A stretch of 42,240 nt of DNA from Paenibacillus koleovorans NBRC 103111 (GCF_004000845.1 NZ_BIMA01000058.1:1-42240); one strand, 5' to 3'. Positions 29,939 to 40,026 are shown, counted from the stretch's first letter. Numbers and translations are program-made. The notes: generated by a model not told the origin, from the sequence alone.

Positions 29939-32900
29939 TTGATCCGGGACTTGTTCGTCAATATCGCCCTGCTCGCGCTGTTTATTTTTTTTACCGGGCA
30001 ATGGTTTATGAAAGCGTATTCCGAAAGTCAGCTGCGTTGGGCTTATCGTTTGAAGGTAGGTTTGGTCATGGGCGGCGTGGGCGTCGTGCTGCTGTTCGCC
30101 GGCGTTCGAATCGACGAGAATAATTTGCTGGATTTGCGGCATCAGGCGGTGTATGCCGCTGCTTATTTCGGAGGGCTGCCTGCCTCGCTGATCGCAGCCG
30201 TCGTCATCATCGTCGTCCGGATCGCGTTTGATTTCTCCTCCAGCCTGCCGGCAATTGCCACCGGCCTTCTCATCGCTTTGATCAGCGGGCTGGTCATTCG
30301 TTACGTTCGCAGCGACCTCATTCGATTTTTGTTGTTTTACACGAGCTTCGGCATCATTTTTACAATCGATCTGGTCTGGATTTTCAATTTCTCCTTCTCG
30401 CGGGTAGCCTTGCCGTATGTGCTGATGAACATAGTGTGCGGCGCCTTCATCTCGGCGTTCCTGCTTCATATGAAACGGTCGAACGGGCTGATGGAGCAAG
30501 TCCGCACCGTCCAGCAGGAGCTGCTCGATATTTTGCATTTGCAGCCGGGCTACACGATCAAATACCGCAAGGAAAAAGGCCGCTACGTCTACACGATGGC
30601 CGAGGGGCAACTGCTCTACCAAGTCGGGTTCGATCCGAAGGAGCTGATCGGCACGTCGGTGATGGATTCGGGGCGGCTGCCGAAGGAACTGGCGGAGTAC
30701 ATGTACGAGCAATTCGACAAAGCTTGGCAAGGGGAGCGGGTGACGTTCGAAATCAGCTACAAAGGATACACCGCGCTTGCCACCTTGGAGCCTATCGTCG
30801 GCCGAGACGGAGAAATGGAGGAAGTGATCTGCAGCGCGGTCAATATTACGGATCGGAAGCAAGCGGAGAAGACGCTTGTAGAGAACGAGCTCAAATACCG
30901 GACGCTGGTAGACAGCTCGGAGGATTTGATTTTCGGCTTCGATGAAACCGGGATCGTGACGTCCGCCAATCAGAAAATCGTCGATGTGCTGGAGGTTCCG
31001 TTTCGCCAACTGATCGGACGCTCCTTCAGCGAGCTGCTGCCCGGCAGGCATGAGGAGGAATGGTGGGATTACTTCCGATTGGCGCTCGCTGAGCGACGTC
31101 GTCTCCGTTTCGAGCTCGCGATGGCTTTGCCCGGGCTTGGAGACCGGACGTTCTCGGTGACGCTGTCGCCGGTGTACGGGCAGGACGGGGCGTTCCGCAG
31201 CATGACCGGTACGATTCACGATTTAACCGATATCATTAAGAAAAAACAGGCGGACGAGGCGAACCAGGCCAAAACCCAGTTTCTCGCGCGCATGAGCCAT
31301 GAAATTCGTACTCCGCTGAGCGGCATCATCGGCATTGCCGAGCTGATGGCAAAGACGGAGCTAACCGGGAGCCAGATCGATTACGTGAGCAAAATCCAAT
31401 CGTCCTCCCAGGCGCTGCTGCGCATCATTAACGAAATTCTGGATTTTTCCAAAGTGGAGGCGGGCAAATTGGGACTTGTCGAAGATCGGTTTCATTTCAT
31501 GACGGTCATAAAGAAGCTGTCGGGCACGATCCATATTTTCATGGGCAAGCAGCAGATCGAATTCATTCTCGATACGCCGGATTCGCTGCCGGATGTGCTG
31601 ATCGGGGATGCGCAGCGGCTGGAGCAAGTGCTGCTCAATCTATGCGGCAACGCCATCAAATTCACGGAGCGGGGACATGTGGCGCTGCGTATCCGAACGG
31701 TCGACGATCGCTCTTCGTTCCCTCTCGGCATTCGCAAGCTGCGGCTGCGCTTCGATGTGACGGATAGCGGAATCGGCATCGCCGCCGACCATCTGCGCTC
31801 CTTATTCGAGCCTTTCTCCCAGGCGGACGGATCGACCAGTCGGAAGTATGGAGGGACCGGTCTGGGTCTCGTCATCTCCAAGAGCCTGATCGAGCTGATG
31901 GGGGGCGAGCTGTCCGTCCAGAGCGGTCTGGGGGAGGGCAGCCATTTCTCGTTTGAGCTGAGCTTTCCGGTGCCGGAGGATGCCAAGACGGAAGCGTACC
32001 GGCTGTCCGAGCGAAATAAAGGGCAAAGGGTGCTGGTGCTGGAAGATTCCGTGCTTGTCTATGAGCAGCTTGGTTCGATGCTGGCCTCGATGGAGCTGAC
32101 GCCGGTCAAGGCGGCTACTTGGAAAGAAGCGATCGGCTTACTGGAATGGTCGGCAACGGTAGAGGAGAGCGAGCGCATCCAGCTCGTGCTGGCCGATATG
32201 GAAATGGACGACATGTACGGGATCGACACGTGGATGAACTTGCTGGAGGCCGCTCGACGGGCAGGTGCGCATACGATGGCGATGACGTCGGTGTATGGCC
32301 GGGACGAGCTGCTTGGCTTGAGCGAGCAGCATCGGCCCGACGCTACGCTCGTGAAGCCGATTAGCCGGCCCGGGCTGCATGAGCAGCTGGCGGTCGTACT
32401 GGAACGCGGCGGGCGCCGGCGGTCCAAGGGCGTGCCGCATCCGGTGGCGGAGCCGGAGCAGGCCGCTGGGGCGCCGGCCGGGCGTATATTGCTGGCGGAG
32501 GACAATGAGATCAACGAGCTTGTCGCTACGGAGCTGCTGAAAGATTGGGGCTACCAGGTTGAAGTGGCTCACAATGGCCTCGAAGTGCTGGAGATGATCG
32601 ATCGGGGCAAGTGGGATCTGATCCTGATGGACATTCATATGCCGGAGATGGACGGGTATGAGGCGACGCGGCGCATTCGCGAGATGAAGAGGTACGACCG
32701 GCTGCCGATCGTCGCGCTTACAGCGAATGTCATCCGCTCGGATCGCGATTCGTACTACCGGATCGGCATGAACGACATTGTCACGAAGCCGATCGATGTC
32801 GAAGCGATGCGGATTACGGTGCGCAAGTGGGTAACGTCGGGTGTTGCAGGCGGGATAGTTGCAGGTGCAGTTGCAGGTGCAGGTGCAGGCGGTGGGGAGC

Positions 32901-33328
32901 CTCTGGGCGACCGACGCAACGAAACGGACAAGAGCGAAGAGGAACGGGCGTATGCGGATTCGCTGTCGAAGCTGGACGGCATCGAGCTGAATCAGGTGCT
33001 TCATCGGCTCGACGGGAAAGTACCGCTGCTGCTTCATCTGCTTCGACGGTTCCGTCAGGAGTACGAACCATTCGTCGAACAGCTGCAGGATGAGCTGGAT
33101 CGCGGAGAGTGGGATTCGGCCAAGCGGATGCTTCACACATTCCGGGGGGCGGCCGGCAATATGTCGGCGAGCGAGCTGCTCGCGGCTGCGACCGAGCTGG
33201 AGCATGCTCTGGCGGAGCCGGCGGCGGTCCTGGAGCAGGCGCAGGAGCAGGAGAAGCTCCGCTCGCTGCTCACGAGTCTTGAGGATGAGCATCGTCGGGT
33301 GATGGTGTCGATCGGCGGGGTAGTCTAG
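29939..33328 (+). CDS. hybrid sensor histidine kinase/response regulator with LytS-type 5TM sensor
   Basis: Positions below count from the upstream ATG 29888 (1146 residues). A 5TMR-LYT membrane sensor spans about 20-200, with the '[21 protein letters not shown]' block. Two PAS domains lie at about 210-330 and 335-455. The HisKA has H471 in '[13 protein letters not shown]'. The ATPase has the N box with N584/N588, 'DSGIGI' 626-631 and 'GGTGLG' 655-660. REC1 is about 714-840 (D770) and REC2 about 866-980 (D915, K967). After a Gly/Ala/Val-rich linker (985-1003) comes an Hpt domain with H1083 ('[10 protein letters not shown]'). All relay residues are present, so a full phosphorelay can run inside one protein. 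TTG 29939 (coordinates given) is preferred because it starts '[12 protein letters not shown]', typical of LytS-type sensors, with GGGGGGA upstream; ATG 29888 adds 17 residues. Confidence 0.9.
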   Translation: MIRDLFVNIALLALFIFFTGQWFMKAYSESQLRWAYRLKVGLVMGGVGVVLLFAGVRIDENNLLDLRHQAVYAAAYFGGLPASLIAAVVIIVVRIAFDFSSSLPAIATGLLIALISGLVIRYVRSDLIRFLLFYTSFGIIFTIDLVWIFNFSFSRVALPYVLMNIVCGAFISAFLLHMKRSNGLMEQVRTVQQELLDILHLQPGYTIKYRKEKGRYVYTMAEGQLLYQVGFDPKELIGTSVMDSGRLPKELAEYMYEQFDKAWQGERVTFEISYKGYTALATLEPIVGRDGEMEEVICSAVNITDRKQAEKTLVENELKYRTLVDSSEDLIFGFDETGIVTSANQKIVDVLEVPFRQLIGRSFSELLPGRHEEEWWDYFRLALAERRRLRFELAMALPGLGDRTFSVTLSPVYGQDGAFRSMTGTIHDLTDIIKKKQADEANQAKTQFLARMSHEIRTPLSGIIGIAELMAKTELTGSQIDYVSKIQSSSQALLRIINEILDFSKVEAGKLGLVEDRFHFMTVIKKLSGTIHIFMGKQQIEFILDTPDSLPDVLIGDAQRLEQVLLNLCGNAIKFTERGHVALRIRTVDDRSSFPLGIRKLRLRFDVTDSGIGIAADHLRSLFEPFSQADGSTSRKYGGTGLGLVISKSLIELMGGELSVQSGLGEGSHFSFELSFPVPEDAKTEAYRLSERNKGQRVLVLEDSVLVYEQLGSMLASMELTPVKAATWKEAIGLLEWSATVEESERIQLVLADMEMDDMYGIDTWMNLLEAARRAGAHTMAMTSVYGRDELLGLSEQHRPDATLVKPISRPGLHEQLAVVLERGGRRRSKGVPHPVAEPEQAAGAPAGRILLAEDNEINELVATELLKDWGYQVEVAHNGLEVLEMIDRGKWDLILMDIHMPEMDGYEATRRIREMKRYDRLPIVALTANVIRSDRDSYYRIGMNDIVTKPIDVEAMRITVRKWVTSGVAGGIVAGAVAGAGAGGGEPLGDRRNETDKSEEERAYADSLSKLDGIELNQVLHRLDGKVPLLLHLLRRFRQEYEPFVEQLQDELDRGEWDSAKRMLHTFRGAAGNMSASELLAAATELEHALAEPAAVLEQAQEQEKLRSLLTSLEDEHRRVMVSIGGVV

Positions 33329-33531
33329 TCGATCCGATTTGTTCCGATTCGTTCTGATTGGATCCGATCCGGAGAAAATGTTAGCCGTTTGTTTATAAAT
33401 TTCATACTTTTCTAATTCGGGTGCGCGTATTTGCTAAACGATTCTTTCGTCTAATAGAGTCATAGTTGAGTGACGGCCGAGCTGATTTTGCAACACATCT
33501 ACCTCAACAACTCACAAGCGGAGGAATGTAG

Positions 33532-35064
33532 ATGCGCGACTTATTGGTGGTCAAGCCTTGGACGGAACCGGTCCTGGATCGGATGGATCCGGCAGTGGAC
33601 AGATTGACCGGTGTACCGGACCGGTCCTATTTTGAAGCGGAGCTGCAGCGTGTGTCGTATCTGGTGGAGACGGAAGTTGCAGGTGGGGCCAGTTATTGCG
33701 TTCTGATCGTGGGGCTTGATCAATTCCGGACCGTCAATCTTGTGCATGGTCACAAGGTTGGCGACCGGGTGCTGCAGCAGCTCGCATGGCGTATGCACGG
33801 TGTGCTGCCGCCTGCGGCTCATCTGGCCCGGCTGTCCGGCGATGAGTTCGGCATTGTGCTGAGGGCTGGAGTCGAGGAGACGGTTCATGTATGGGCGACC
33901 CGGCTGATGGACGCCATTCGCCAACCGGTTCGGTTGGAGGCGCGCGAGGTGCGGCTTACGGCGAGCATTGGGGTCAGTTTGGTAGTGTCGGATCTGTCTG
34001 ATCGGGCGGACGGCGGCGTGGCGGGAGTTGGCGATTCAGCGGGCGAGGCGGCGTGGCGAAACGCAGGTATGGCGGTTTCGCTGGCCAAGCAGGAAGGCCG
34101 CAATCAAGTACGGGTGTTCAAGGGTGAATGGAAGCAGCGGTATACGCGTCGGATGGAGCTGGGGAACCGGCTGGCGCATGCGGTGGCGGATTTGCAGATG
34201 TCCGTAGAGGAACGGCATCCGAAATTCGATCGTTTGAAGCCGGTTTACGAAGGAGTAATGAAACGGCCGGAGTTTTCCTTGCACTTTCAACCTATCGTGC
34301 AGCTAACGAATGAACGGCCTTCCGGTTTGGAATGTTTGCTTCGCTGGACCTCCCCGCAGCTGGGGGCCGTCTCTCCGCTGGAGTTCGTGCCTTTGGCGGA
34401 GGAGTCGGGGTTGATCGTCCCGCTTGGGGAGTGGGTGCTGCGTGAGGCGTGCCGGCAGTGCAAGTTGTGGCAGACGGAGCATCGTTTGTTCCTGCCGGTT
34501 ACGGTGAATGTATCGCCGCGGCAGTTCAAGGACAGCTTGCTCGCGGACACGATCGAGTCGATCCTGAAGGAAACGGGACTGGAGCCGGCCTATCTGAAGC
34601 TAGAAATCACCGAGAGCATGACGCTCGACATTCCGCAGGCGATCCAGACGCTGTTGCGTCTGAAGCGGATCGGCATTCTGATCGCGGTCGACGATTTCGG
34701 CACGAGCTACAGCTCGCTCAGCTACTTGAAGCAGCTGCCGATCGACATTATCAAGATCGACCAGTCGTTCATCAAGCCGCTGCACAAACATCCGATCGAA
34801 AAGTCGATCGTTCAGGCCATCCTTGATCTGGCGGCTCGGATGAAGCTGCGGGTAGTGGCGGAAGGCGTCGAGTGCACGGAGTCGATGCAACTGCTCCGAC
34901 AGCTGCATTGCGAGGAGGCGCAAGGGTATTATTTCAGTCCGCCGGTTGCGGCGGAGCATATTCCCGCTTTGCTTCAGCAGTTGGCCTACTCGGATGAGGG
35001 GCCGGCGTCGGAGCAGGGGCGGGGGACGTATCGGATCAGGCGTACCGGCAGCGTTCGCGAATAG
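33532..35064 (+). CDS. GGDEF-EAL domain protein, probable c-di-GMP phosphodiesterase
   Basis: The 510-residue soluble protein has a GGDEF domain (about 22-200) with the signature changed to SGDEF (102-106) and no RxxD inhibitory site just before it. It also has an extended insertion ('DRADGGVAGVGDSAG'). The EAL domain (about 235-485) has E267 in 'GLECLLRW' (EAL becomes ECL), N in 'NVSPRQF' (about 326), E359 in 'LEITESM', DDFG at 387-390, K408 and E444 in 'VAEGVE'. All metal ligands of the EAL domain remain, while the GGDEF half is probably weak or only regulatory. ATG 33532 has GGAGGA nine bases upstream. It stands 203 bases behind the hybrid kinase; a direct regulatory link is inferred only from proximity. 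Confidence 0.9.
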   Translation: MRDLLVVKPWTEPVLDRMDPAVDRLTGVPDRSYFEAELQRVSYLVETEVAGGASYCVLIVGLDQFRTVNLVHGHKVGDRVLQQLAWRMHGVLPPAAHLARLSGDEFGIVLRAGVEETVHVWATRLMDAIRQPVRLEAREVRLTASIGVSLVVSDLSDRADGGVAGVGDSAGEAAWRNAGMAVSLAKQEGRNQVRVFKGEWKQRYTRRMELGNRLAHAVADLQMSVEERHPKFDRLKPVYEGVMKRPEFSLHFQPIVQLTNERPSGLECLLRWTSPQLGAVSPLEFVPLAEESGLIVPLGEWVLREACRQCKLWQTEHRLFLPVTVNVSPRQFKDSLLADTIESILKETGLEPAYLKLEITESMTLDIPQAIQTLLRLKRIGILIAVDDFGTSYSSLSYLKQLPIDIIKIDQSFIKPLHKHPIEKSIVQAILDLAARMKLRVVAEGVECTESMQLLRQLHCEEAQGYYFSPPVAAEHIPALLQQLAYSDEGPASEQGRGTYRIRRTGSVRE

Positions 35065-35122
35065 CGGATGCGCCGGTTTTTTGTTTGGTTGGGAGTGCCA
35101 GCGGCGGGTGTACGCCGTGAGC

Positions 35123-36007
35123 TTAGTCCCGGCTGCTGCGGTGCGCAGCCGACAGGAGGGCGTGCACGACGGCGGCGACGCCGTCGCGGTTGTGATGCGG
35201 CGCTATGTGGGACGCCGCCTCCTTGACCGCCGCAGGCGCCTGTTCCATCGCCACGCCGAGGCCGGCCCAGCGCAGCATGGCGATGTCGTTCGTGTCGTCG
35301 CCGAAGGCGGCGACTTGCGCGGCGGTGACGCCTATGCGGCGGCACACCGCCTGGAGGCCGGCGGCTTTGTCGACGCCGGCGGGGTGCACGTCGATCCGGC
35401 GGATGTGCGCCGGATCGTCGCTGTAGGCGGCGAGCGCGAAGCGCGCGTCCGCCGCCAGGCGCTCGTACAGCCCGCGGATGTCGCGGGGGGCTGTACGAGC
35501 GAGGGGCGGTGCTGACGCGACGGCGTCGGCCAGCAGCACCTTGAGCCACTCGCGCTGCAGGAGCGCTTCGGCCTCCGCCTTCGCCGCAGCGGCAAAACTG
35601 CGGTCCACAGCCGCCTGGGAGTGCATCGGCCGCCAATCGAACACCCCGCCGACGCAATACGCGCGGTAGCCGAGCCCGTGCTCGGCAGCCCAGCCGTGCA
35701 GCCACGCCCGGTCCGCCTGCGGCAGCGCCCGGCGCTCCAGCAGCTCGCCCGTCGGCGACCACAACTCGCAGCCGTTCGATGTGATGAACGGCGCCGTCAG
35801 CCCCAGCTCCCGGACGAACGGGAGCACCTTGGAGATGTGACGGCCTGTGACCAGCGTCACCTCTACCCCCTGGCCACGGGCGTAGTCCAGCGCCGCTCGA
35901 TTGCGGCCTGACACATGCCCGTGATGGTTCAGCAGCGTTCCGTCAAGATCGAACGCGAGAAGCTTCAATGGCTCGCCCACGGCCTTCAACCTATCCAGTT
36001 CGAACAT
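35123..36007 (-). CDS. Cof-type HAD-IIB family phosphatase
   Basis: The 294-residue protein is a haloacid dehalogenase-fold phosphatase. Motif I is 'LLAFDLDGTLLNHHG' with the nucleophile and acid Asp pair near 19-21. Motif II is 'VTLVTGRH', the C2B cap lies in the middle, and 'VDKAAGLQAVCRRIGV' with the motif III lysine comes before motif IV 'VAAFGDDTNDIAMLRWAG'. Cof-type enzymes dephosphorylate sugar phosphates, flavin or pyridoxal phosphate; the substrate cannot be told from sequence. The cap is alanine-rich and variable. It converges with the GGDEF-EAL gene, and a small membrane protein gene lies upstream in the same direction. Confidence 0.88.
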   Translation of the reverse strand: MFELDRLKAVGEPLKLLAFDLDGTLLNHHGHVSGRNRAALDYARGQGVEVTLVTGRHISKVLPFVRELGLTAPFITSNGCELWSPTGELLERRALPQADRAWLHGWAAEHGLGYRAYCVGGVFDWRPMHSQAAVDRSFAAAAKAEAEALLQREWLKVLLADAVASAPPLARTAPRDIRGLYERLAADARFALAAYSDDPAHIRRIDVHPAGVDKAAGLQAVCRRIGVTAAQVAAFGDDTNDIAMLRWAGLGVAMEQAPAAVKEAASHIAPHHNRDGVAAVVHALLSAAHRSSRD

Positions 36008-36044
36008 CGCTACAAACCTCCTGTTCCCAATCGATCCGTCTCAG

Positions 36045-36281
36045 CTATTGTTTCTGCTGCAAAATCTCTTTCATCAGTTGATTTTGTTCCGCGAGCAGCT
36101 GTTTCATTTCGGTTAATTCCTGCCTCAGGCTCACCATTTCGGTCTGGGTCTGATTTTTATGCGAGCTTACTCGGCGCACTAGCGTGTAAATAATAGAGCT
36201 GTTAATGGCGCCTCGAATGATTAGGAAAAAGATAAAGTACCCGAGTAGGCTTAGAAAAAAAACTAGAAGGAGTCCCTCCAT
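36045..36281 (-). CDS. small membrane protein with C-terminal coiled coil (78 aa)
   Basis: The 78-residue protein has an N-terminal membrane helix (about 3-23, 'GLLLVFFLSLLGYFIFFLII'). After a short basic stretch, a heptad-like region follows ('MVSLRQELTEMKQLLAEQNQ', continuing to the end), predicted to be a coiled coil facing the cytoplasm. GGAG lies eight bases before the ATG. I cannot name a family; the layout recalls small regulatory or scaffold membrane proteins such as PspB, without sequence identity that I can claim. It lies 37 bases upstream of the HAD phosphatase gene and may share its transcript. Confidence 0.6.
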   Translation of the reverse strand: MEGLLLVFFLSLLGYFIFFLIIRGAINSSIIYTLVRRVSSHKNQTQTEMVSLRQELTEMKQLLAEQNQLMKEILQQKQ

Positions 36282-36517
36282 TGCAAACTCTCCTTAAGTC
36301 GATTATAGCGAAAAATAGACTCGATTGCTCCATTGTACCAAAATCATCCAAATCCAACATATGAAAATAGTCCTAGTGTTTTCCTTTTTGACTATGCTAT
36401 GATTGAATCAGTGGAAGCACCGCCATGCGCAAGCCCAGTGATTGGTCCTGGAGCGATGCGACAATGGCCGGTGCTTATTTTTTTGCGGCATCGGCAGATG
36501 GAGAGGGAGGAGAGCGG

Positions 36518-37468
36518 TTGTCTGTCGATCATGATCGATTGTTCAAGGAATTGATCCAAACGTTTTTCCAGGAGTTTATCCAGCTATTTTTGCCCGATGT
36601 GTATGAGGCGATCGATTTTGATCATCTGACCTTTTTGTCGGAGGAGCTGTATACGGACTTGTTGGCGGGGGAGAAGCACAGAGTCGACTTGCTGGCGGAG
36701 ACGAAGCTGCGGGGCGAGGAGGCGCTCATTATCGTGCATGTGGAACCGCAAGCTTATTATCAGAGGACGTTTGCCGAGCGTATGTTTATTTACTCCAGCC
36801 GACTGTACGAGAAGTACCGGAGGAGGATTTTGCCGATCGCCGTGTTCAGCTATGATCGTGCAAGAGAGGTGCCGAACACGTTCGGTTGGGCGTTTTCCGC
36901 TTACGGAGGCCTGCATTACTGGTATTTTCCGATTACGCTAAGCAGGTACGGCTGGAGGGACTATATCCGACATGACAATCCGGTAGCTGCTGCGCTGCTG
37001 AGCAAAATGGGTTATACTGAGGAAGAAAAGGTGCAGGTCAAAAAAGAGTTTTTGCTTATGCTGGTGCGAATGAAGCTGGACCCTGCACGGATGCATTTGA
37101 TCGCCGGATTCTTCCATACTTATCTGGTCTTGGGTGAGGCCGAAGAGCAGTTGTTGAAGGAGGAGATACGTTTGTCGGATCGTAGAGTTGAAGAGATTAT
37201 TCATGATTTGCAATATTACTGGGACAAAAACACGCTGCAGCGGGGGATAGAGGAAGGCAAGATCGAGGGCAAAATCGAAGGCAAGCTGGAGGAGGCTCGC
37301 CGCTTCATCGGGATGTTTATTCAGACCCGGTATGGCGAAGCCGGCACGAAGCTGCTGGAGCAGATCGCTGCGATCAACGAGCTGGACCGACTGGAAATGC
37401 TGGGGGAAGCGATATTCCGGACCGAGCGTCTAGAAGAGGCGACCAAGCTTCTGGAGCAATCGAACTAA
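36518..37468 (+). CDS. Rpn family recombination-promoting nuclease/putative transposase (PD-(D/E)XK)
   Basis: The protein of about 316 residues begins 'LSVDHDRLFKELIQTFFQEF', the standard N-terminus of Rpn/YhgA-like proteins ('D-x-x-FKE-L...FF-E-L-FLP'). The nuclease core continues with D in 'HRVDLLAETKLRGEEALIIV' and the E-x-Q motif 'HVEPQAYYQRTFAERMFIY'. The C-terminus has repeated 'IEEGKIEGKIEGKLEEA' residues, a feature typical of the family. Rpn proteins are DNA nucleases that raise RecA-independent recombination and are often widespread within genomes. TTG 36518 is chosen because GGGAGGAG lies at 36505-36512; the frame is open to an ATG at 36425, but that extension looks non-coding. It converges with pepF. 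Confidence 0.8.
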   Translation: MSVDHDRLFKELIQTFFQEFIQLFLPDVYEAIDFDHLTFLSEELYTDLLAGEKHRVDLLAETKLRGEEALIIVHVEPQAYYQRTFAERMFIYSSRLYEKYRRRILPIAVFSYDRAREVPNTFGWAFSAYGGLHYWYFPITLSRYGWRDYIRHDNPVAAALLSKMGYTEEEKVQVKKEFLLMLVRMKLDPARMHLIAGFFHTYLVLGEAEEQLLKEEIRLSDRRVEEIIHDLQYYWDKNTLQRGIEEGKIEGKIEGKLEEARRFIGMFIQTRYGEAGTKLLEQIAAINELDRLEMLGEAIFRTERLEEATKLLEQSN

Positions 37469-37486
37469 CCTCACGCTTCCAAATGA

Positions 37487-37535
37487 AAAGCCTCCAGAAC
37501 CACCGATAAAGTGGGACAGGAGGCTTCTTCTTTTT
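37487..37535. terminator. terminator between the Rpn-type gene and pepF
   Basis: AAGCCTCC (37488-37495) pairs with GGAGGCTT (37519-37526), followed by a T-rich stretch on the plus strand; AAAA precedes it, so it could also act on the minus strand for pepF. Confidence 0.65.
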
Positions 37536-37545
37536 ACACTTCAAC

Positions 37546-39477
37546 TTACTTCGTCAGCTTCTCCATCTCTTCGATCAAGCTCTCGAACACGCTCATCGCT
37601 TGGCGGATCGGCTCCGGCGAGGACATGTCGACGCCCGCGCGCTTCAGAATCTCGATCGAGAAGTCGCTGCCGCCGCTCTTCAGGAAGCCCAAGTAACGGT
37701 CGACGGCCGGCTGGCCTTCGTCCAGAATTTGCTTCGCGAAGCTCGTCGCCGCCGAGAAGCCTGTGGCGTACTTGAACACGTAGAAGCTGTTGTAGAAATG
37801 CGGAATGCGCGCCCATTCCATCTCGATATCTTGATCTACGACCATTGCGGCGCCGTGGTACTGTTTGTTCAAGTCGTAGTAAATTTTGCTCAGCTCTTGA
37901 TGCGTTAGAGATTCGCCGGCCTCGGCTTTTTCGTGGATGATTTTCTCGAACTCGGCGAACATCGTCTGGCGGAACACGGTCGTGCGGAATTGGTCCGCAT
38001 AATACGTGAGAAGATACATTTTTTCCTTCGGATCGGTTGACTTGTTCAGCATATAGTCCATCAGCAGCGCTTCATTCGTCGTAGACGCCACTTCCGCCAG
38101 GAAAATCGTATATTGCGCATCACGGTAGTTCTGGCTGCTGTCGGACAAATAGGAATGGATCGCATGACCCATCTCGTGCGTCAAGGTGAACATGCTGTTC
38201 AAGTTGTCCTTGTGGTTCAGCAGCACGTAAGGATGGGTGCCGTAAGCGCCCCAACTGTATGCTCCGCTTCGTTTGCCTTCATTCTCGTATACGTCGATCC
38301 AGCCGTTCTCGTAGCTATCCTTCAAGATTTCCTGATAGTTCTGACCGAGCGGCTTCACGCTCTCCATCACGGTTTTCTTCGCTTCGTCAAAGGTGATGTC
38401 CATCTTGTATTCATCCACCAGCGGCGCGAACAGGTCGTACATGTGCAGCTCGTCGACCTTCAGCAGCTTTTTGCGGAGCTCCATGTAGCGGTGCAGCAGC
38501 GGCAAGCTCTCGTGGATGGCAGCAATCAGATTTGTATACACGCTGACCGGGATGTTGTCGCCGTACAAGGTAGCTTCCAGCGCGGAAGGATATTTCCTCG
38601 CCTTGGAGTAAAATAAGTTTTTCGTAATGTTGGCGCTAAGCGTTGCGGCTAACGTGTTTTTCTGTTTGGCGTACGTCGAGTACACCGCCTTGAAAGCCGA
38701 TTCCCGCACTTCGCGGCTCGGGCTCTCGAGGAACTGGATGTAGCGGCCGTGCGTCAGCTCGATTTCTTCGCCTTTTTCGTTTTTGATCTTAGGGAATTTC
38801 AAGTCCGCATTGTTGATCATGCCGAAAATCGTCCCCGGCGCCGAGGACAGGTTGCCCACTTGCGCGAGCAGCGCTTCCTCCAGCTTGGAGAGAATGTGCG
38901 GCTTCTGGCGGAGCATATCCTCCAGCGTTTTTTTGTATGGAGCCAAGTCGGCGTTCCCGATCATCGCTTGCAGCTGCTCGTCGGACAGGGCAAGAATTTC
39001 CGGGGTGATGAACGACAGCGCTTCGCCCACCTCTACGCTCAGCTTTTTGGCTTTTTCGGATAAAGCCTGGTATGTAGATTCCGCCATATCCTCATGATGC
39101 TTCATGTTGGAATAGACGTAGAGTCTTTCCGTATGTAAGGAAATTTCGTCTTCGAGCGCGAAGCACTCCTTGACGGCTTTCACTTCATGCAGCTTACCTT
39201 CGAACTGAGGGACTTGCTTGAGCAGCTTTTTGACTTCTTCGAACTCGGCGTCCCATTTTTTCTGGTCGGCGAACAAATCCTCGATTTTCCAACGATGCTC
39301 GGCGGGAACTTCGGAACGTTTGGCTAATTGACTCATAGGTACCCTCCTATTGGATGATTTCGGTTGATCTTGGGCTGCTGCATCCTCCACGGGAAGCGCT
39401 GATGCGGCAGGTCGGGCGGCTGTGGGTAAAGCAAGTGCAAGCAGGCACACCGTCAAGGCGGCGGGAACGAGTTTCAT
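37546..39477 (-). CDS. pepF: oligoendopeptidase F with two in-frame starts (secreted and cytosolic forms)
   Basis: This M3B metallopeptidase carries the zinc site HEMGH (residues 434-438 of the long form) in 'FTLTHEMGHAIHSYL', a third ligand in 'FLAEVASTTNEALL', and the typical tail region 'YATGFSAATSFAKQIL'. The usual PepF N-terminus, 'MSQLAKRSEVPAEHRWKIED', starts at the ATG at 39336, which has GGAGGG eight bases upstream. The frame extends 47 codons further to an ATG at 39477 with its own GGAG. That extension reads 'KLVPAALTVCLLALALPTAA', an evident signal peptide with Ala-rich cleavage region, then a polar linker. The short form would act on peptides in the cytosol and the long form outside the membrane. 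The short form has the normal length (about 596 residues). Confidence 0.88.
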   Translation of the reverse strand: MKLVPAALTVCLLALALPTAARPAASALPVEDAAAQDQPKSSNRRVPMSQLAKRSEVPAEHRWKIEDLFADQKKWDAEFEEVKKLLKQVPQFEGKLHEVKAVKECFALEDEISLHTERLYVYSNMKHHEDMAESTYQALSEKAKKLSVEVGEALSFITPEILALSDEQLQAMIGNADLAPYKKTLEDMLRQKPHILSKLEEALLAQVGNLSSAPGTIFGMINNADLKFPKIKNEKGEEIELTHGRYIQFLESPSREVRESAFKAVYSTYAKQKNTLAATLSANITKNLFYSKARKYPSALEATLYGDNIPVSVYTNLIAAIHESLPLLHRYMELRKKLLKVDELHMYDLFAPLVDEYKMDITFDEAKKTVMESVKPLGQNYQEILKDSYENGWIDVYENEGKRSGAYSWGAYGTHPYVLLNHKDNLNSMFTLTHEMGHAIHSYLSDSSQNYRDAQYTIFLAEVASTTNEALLMDYMLNKSTDPKEKMYLLTYYADQFRTTVFRQTMFAEFEKIIHEKAEAGESLTHQELSKIYYDLNKQYHGAAMVVDQDIEMEWARIPHFYNSFYVFKYATGFSAATSFAKQILDEGQPAVDRYLGFLKSGGSDFSIEILKRAGVDMSSPEPIRQAMSVFESLIEEMEKLTK

Positions 39478-39599
39478 GAGCTTGGATGCTCCTTTTTTCC
39501 GAAAGTTCGGCTAATCCTCGCCCTAGTATGACCGATGCCTCCCCACCTTATGAAAACCTGGAAACGATGGCTGCCTCTCCCTGCCCGATCGGAATCCGC

Positions 39600-39779
39600 C
39601 TACATGGAACCGATCATGCTGTACAGCAGCAGGAAAAACGAGCAGCTAACCATTACGATCGCGATTAACGCTAAAGTTCGCCGCAACTGAGGCGGTATCG
39701 TCTCCCGTTTCATGATCAGAATCAAAGCGAGCGAAAACGAAATAATCATGAACAGCAAAATCGAACCCGGATCGATCAT
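39600..39779 (-). CDS. small two-helix membrane protein (59 aa)
   Basis: The frame from the ATG at 39779 to the TAG ending at 39600 encodes 59 residues: 'MIDPGSILLFMIISFSLALI', a short basic loop with 'KRETIPPQLRR', then 'LALIAIVMVSCSFFLLLYSM'. The two membrane helices with a positive loop between them predict both ends outside. GGAAGAG lies eight bases upstream. No family is recognised. It is 123 bases upstream of the long pepF start in the same direction and could be expressed with it. Confidence 0.6.
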   Translation of the reverse strand: MIDPGSILLFMIISFSLALILIMKRETIPPQLRRTLALIAIVMVSCSFFLLLYSMIGSM

Positions 39780-40026
39780 GGCGCGCTCTTCCTTTCTTTC
39801 CTTGCTTGCCCTCTACAGGCCGCAGCTTTTCCTTTTCTCCACGGAGCCCCTCAATTCCTGCTCTGATCTAGCATATGTTGTCAGGCCTCCAATTAATAAT
39901 GTCCGATGCTGCGCAAAATGTAAGGAGGGAGCGGTTTTTATTTGATTTCTACCTTGACGGAAACGAGCCGGGATGTCTACTATGGAAAAATAGCTGGCTT
40001 GCGGTATGGAGAAGGAGTGACTGAAT

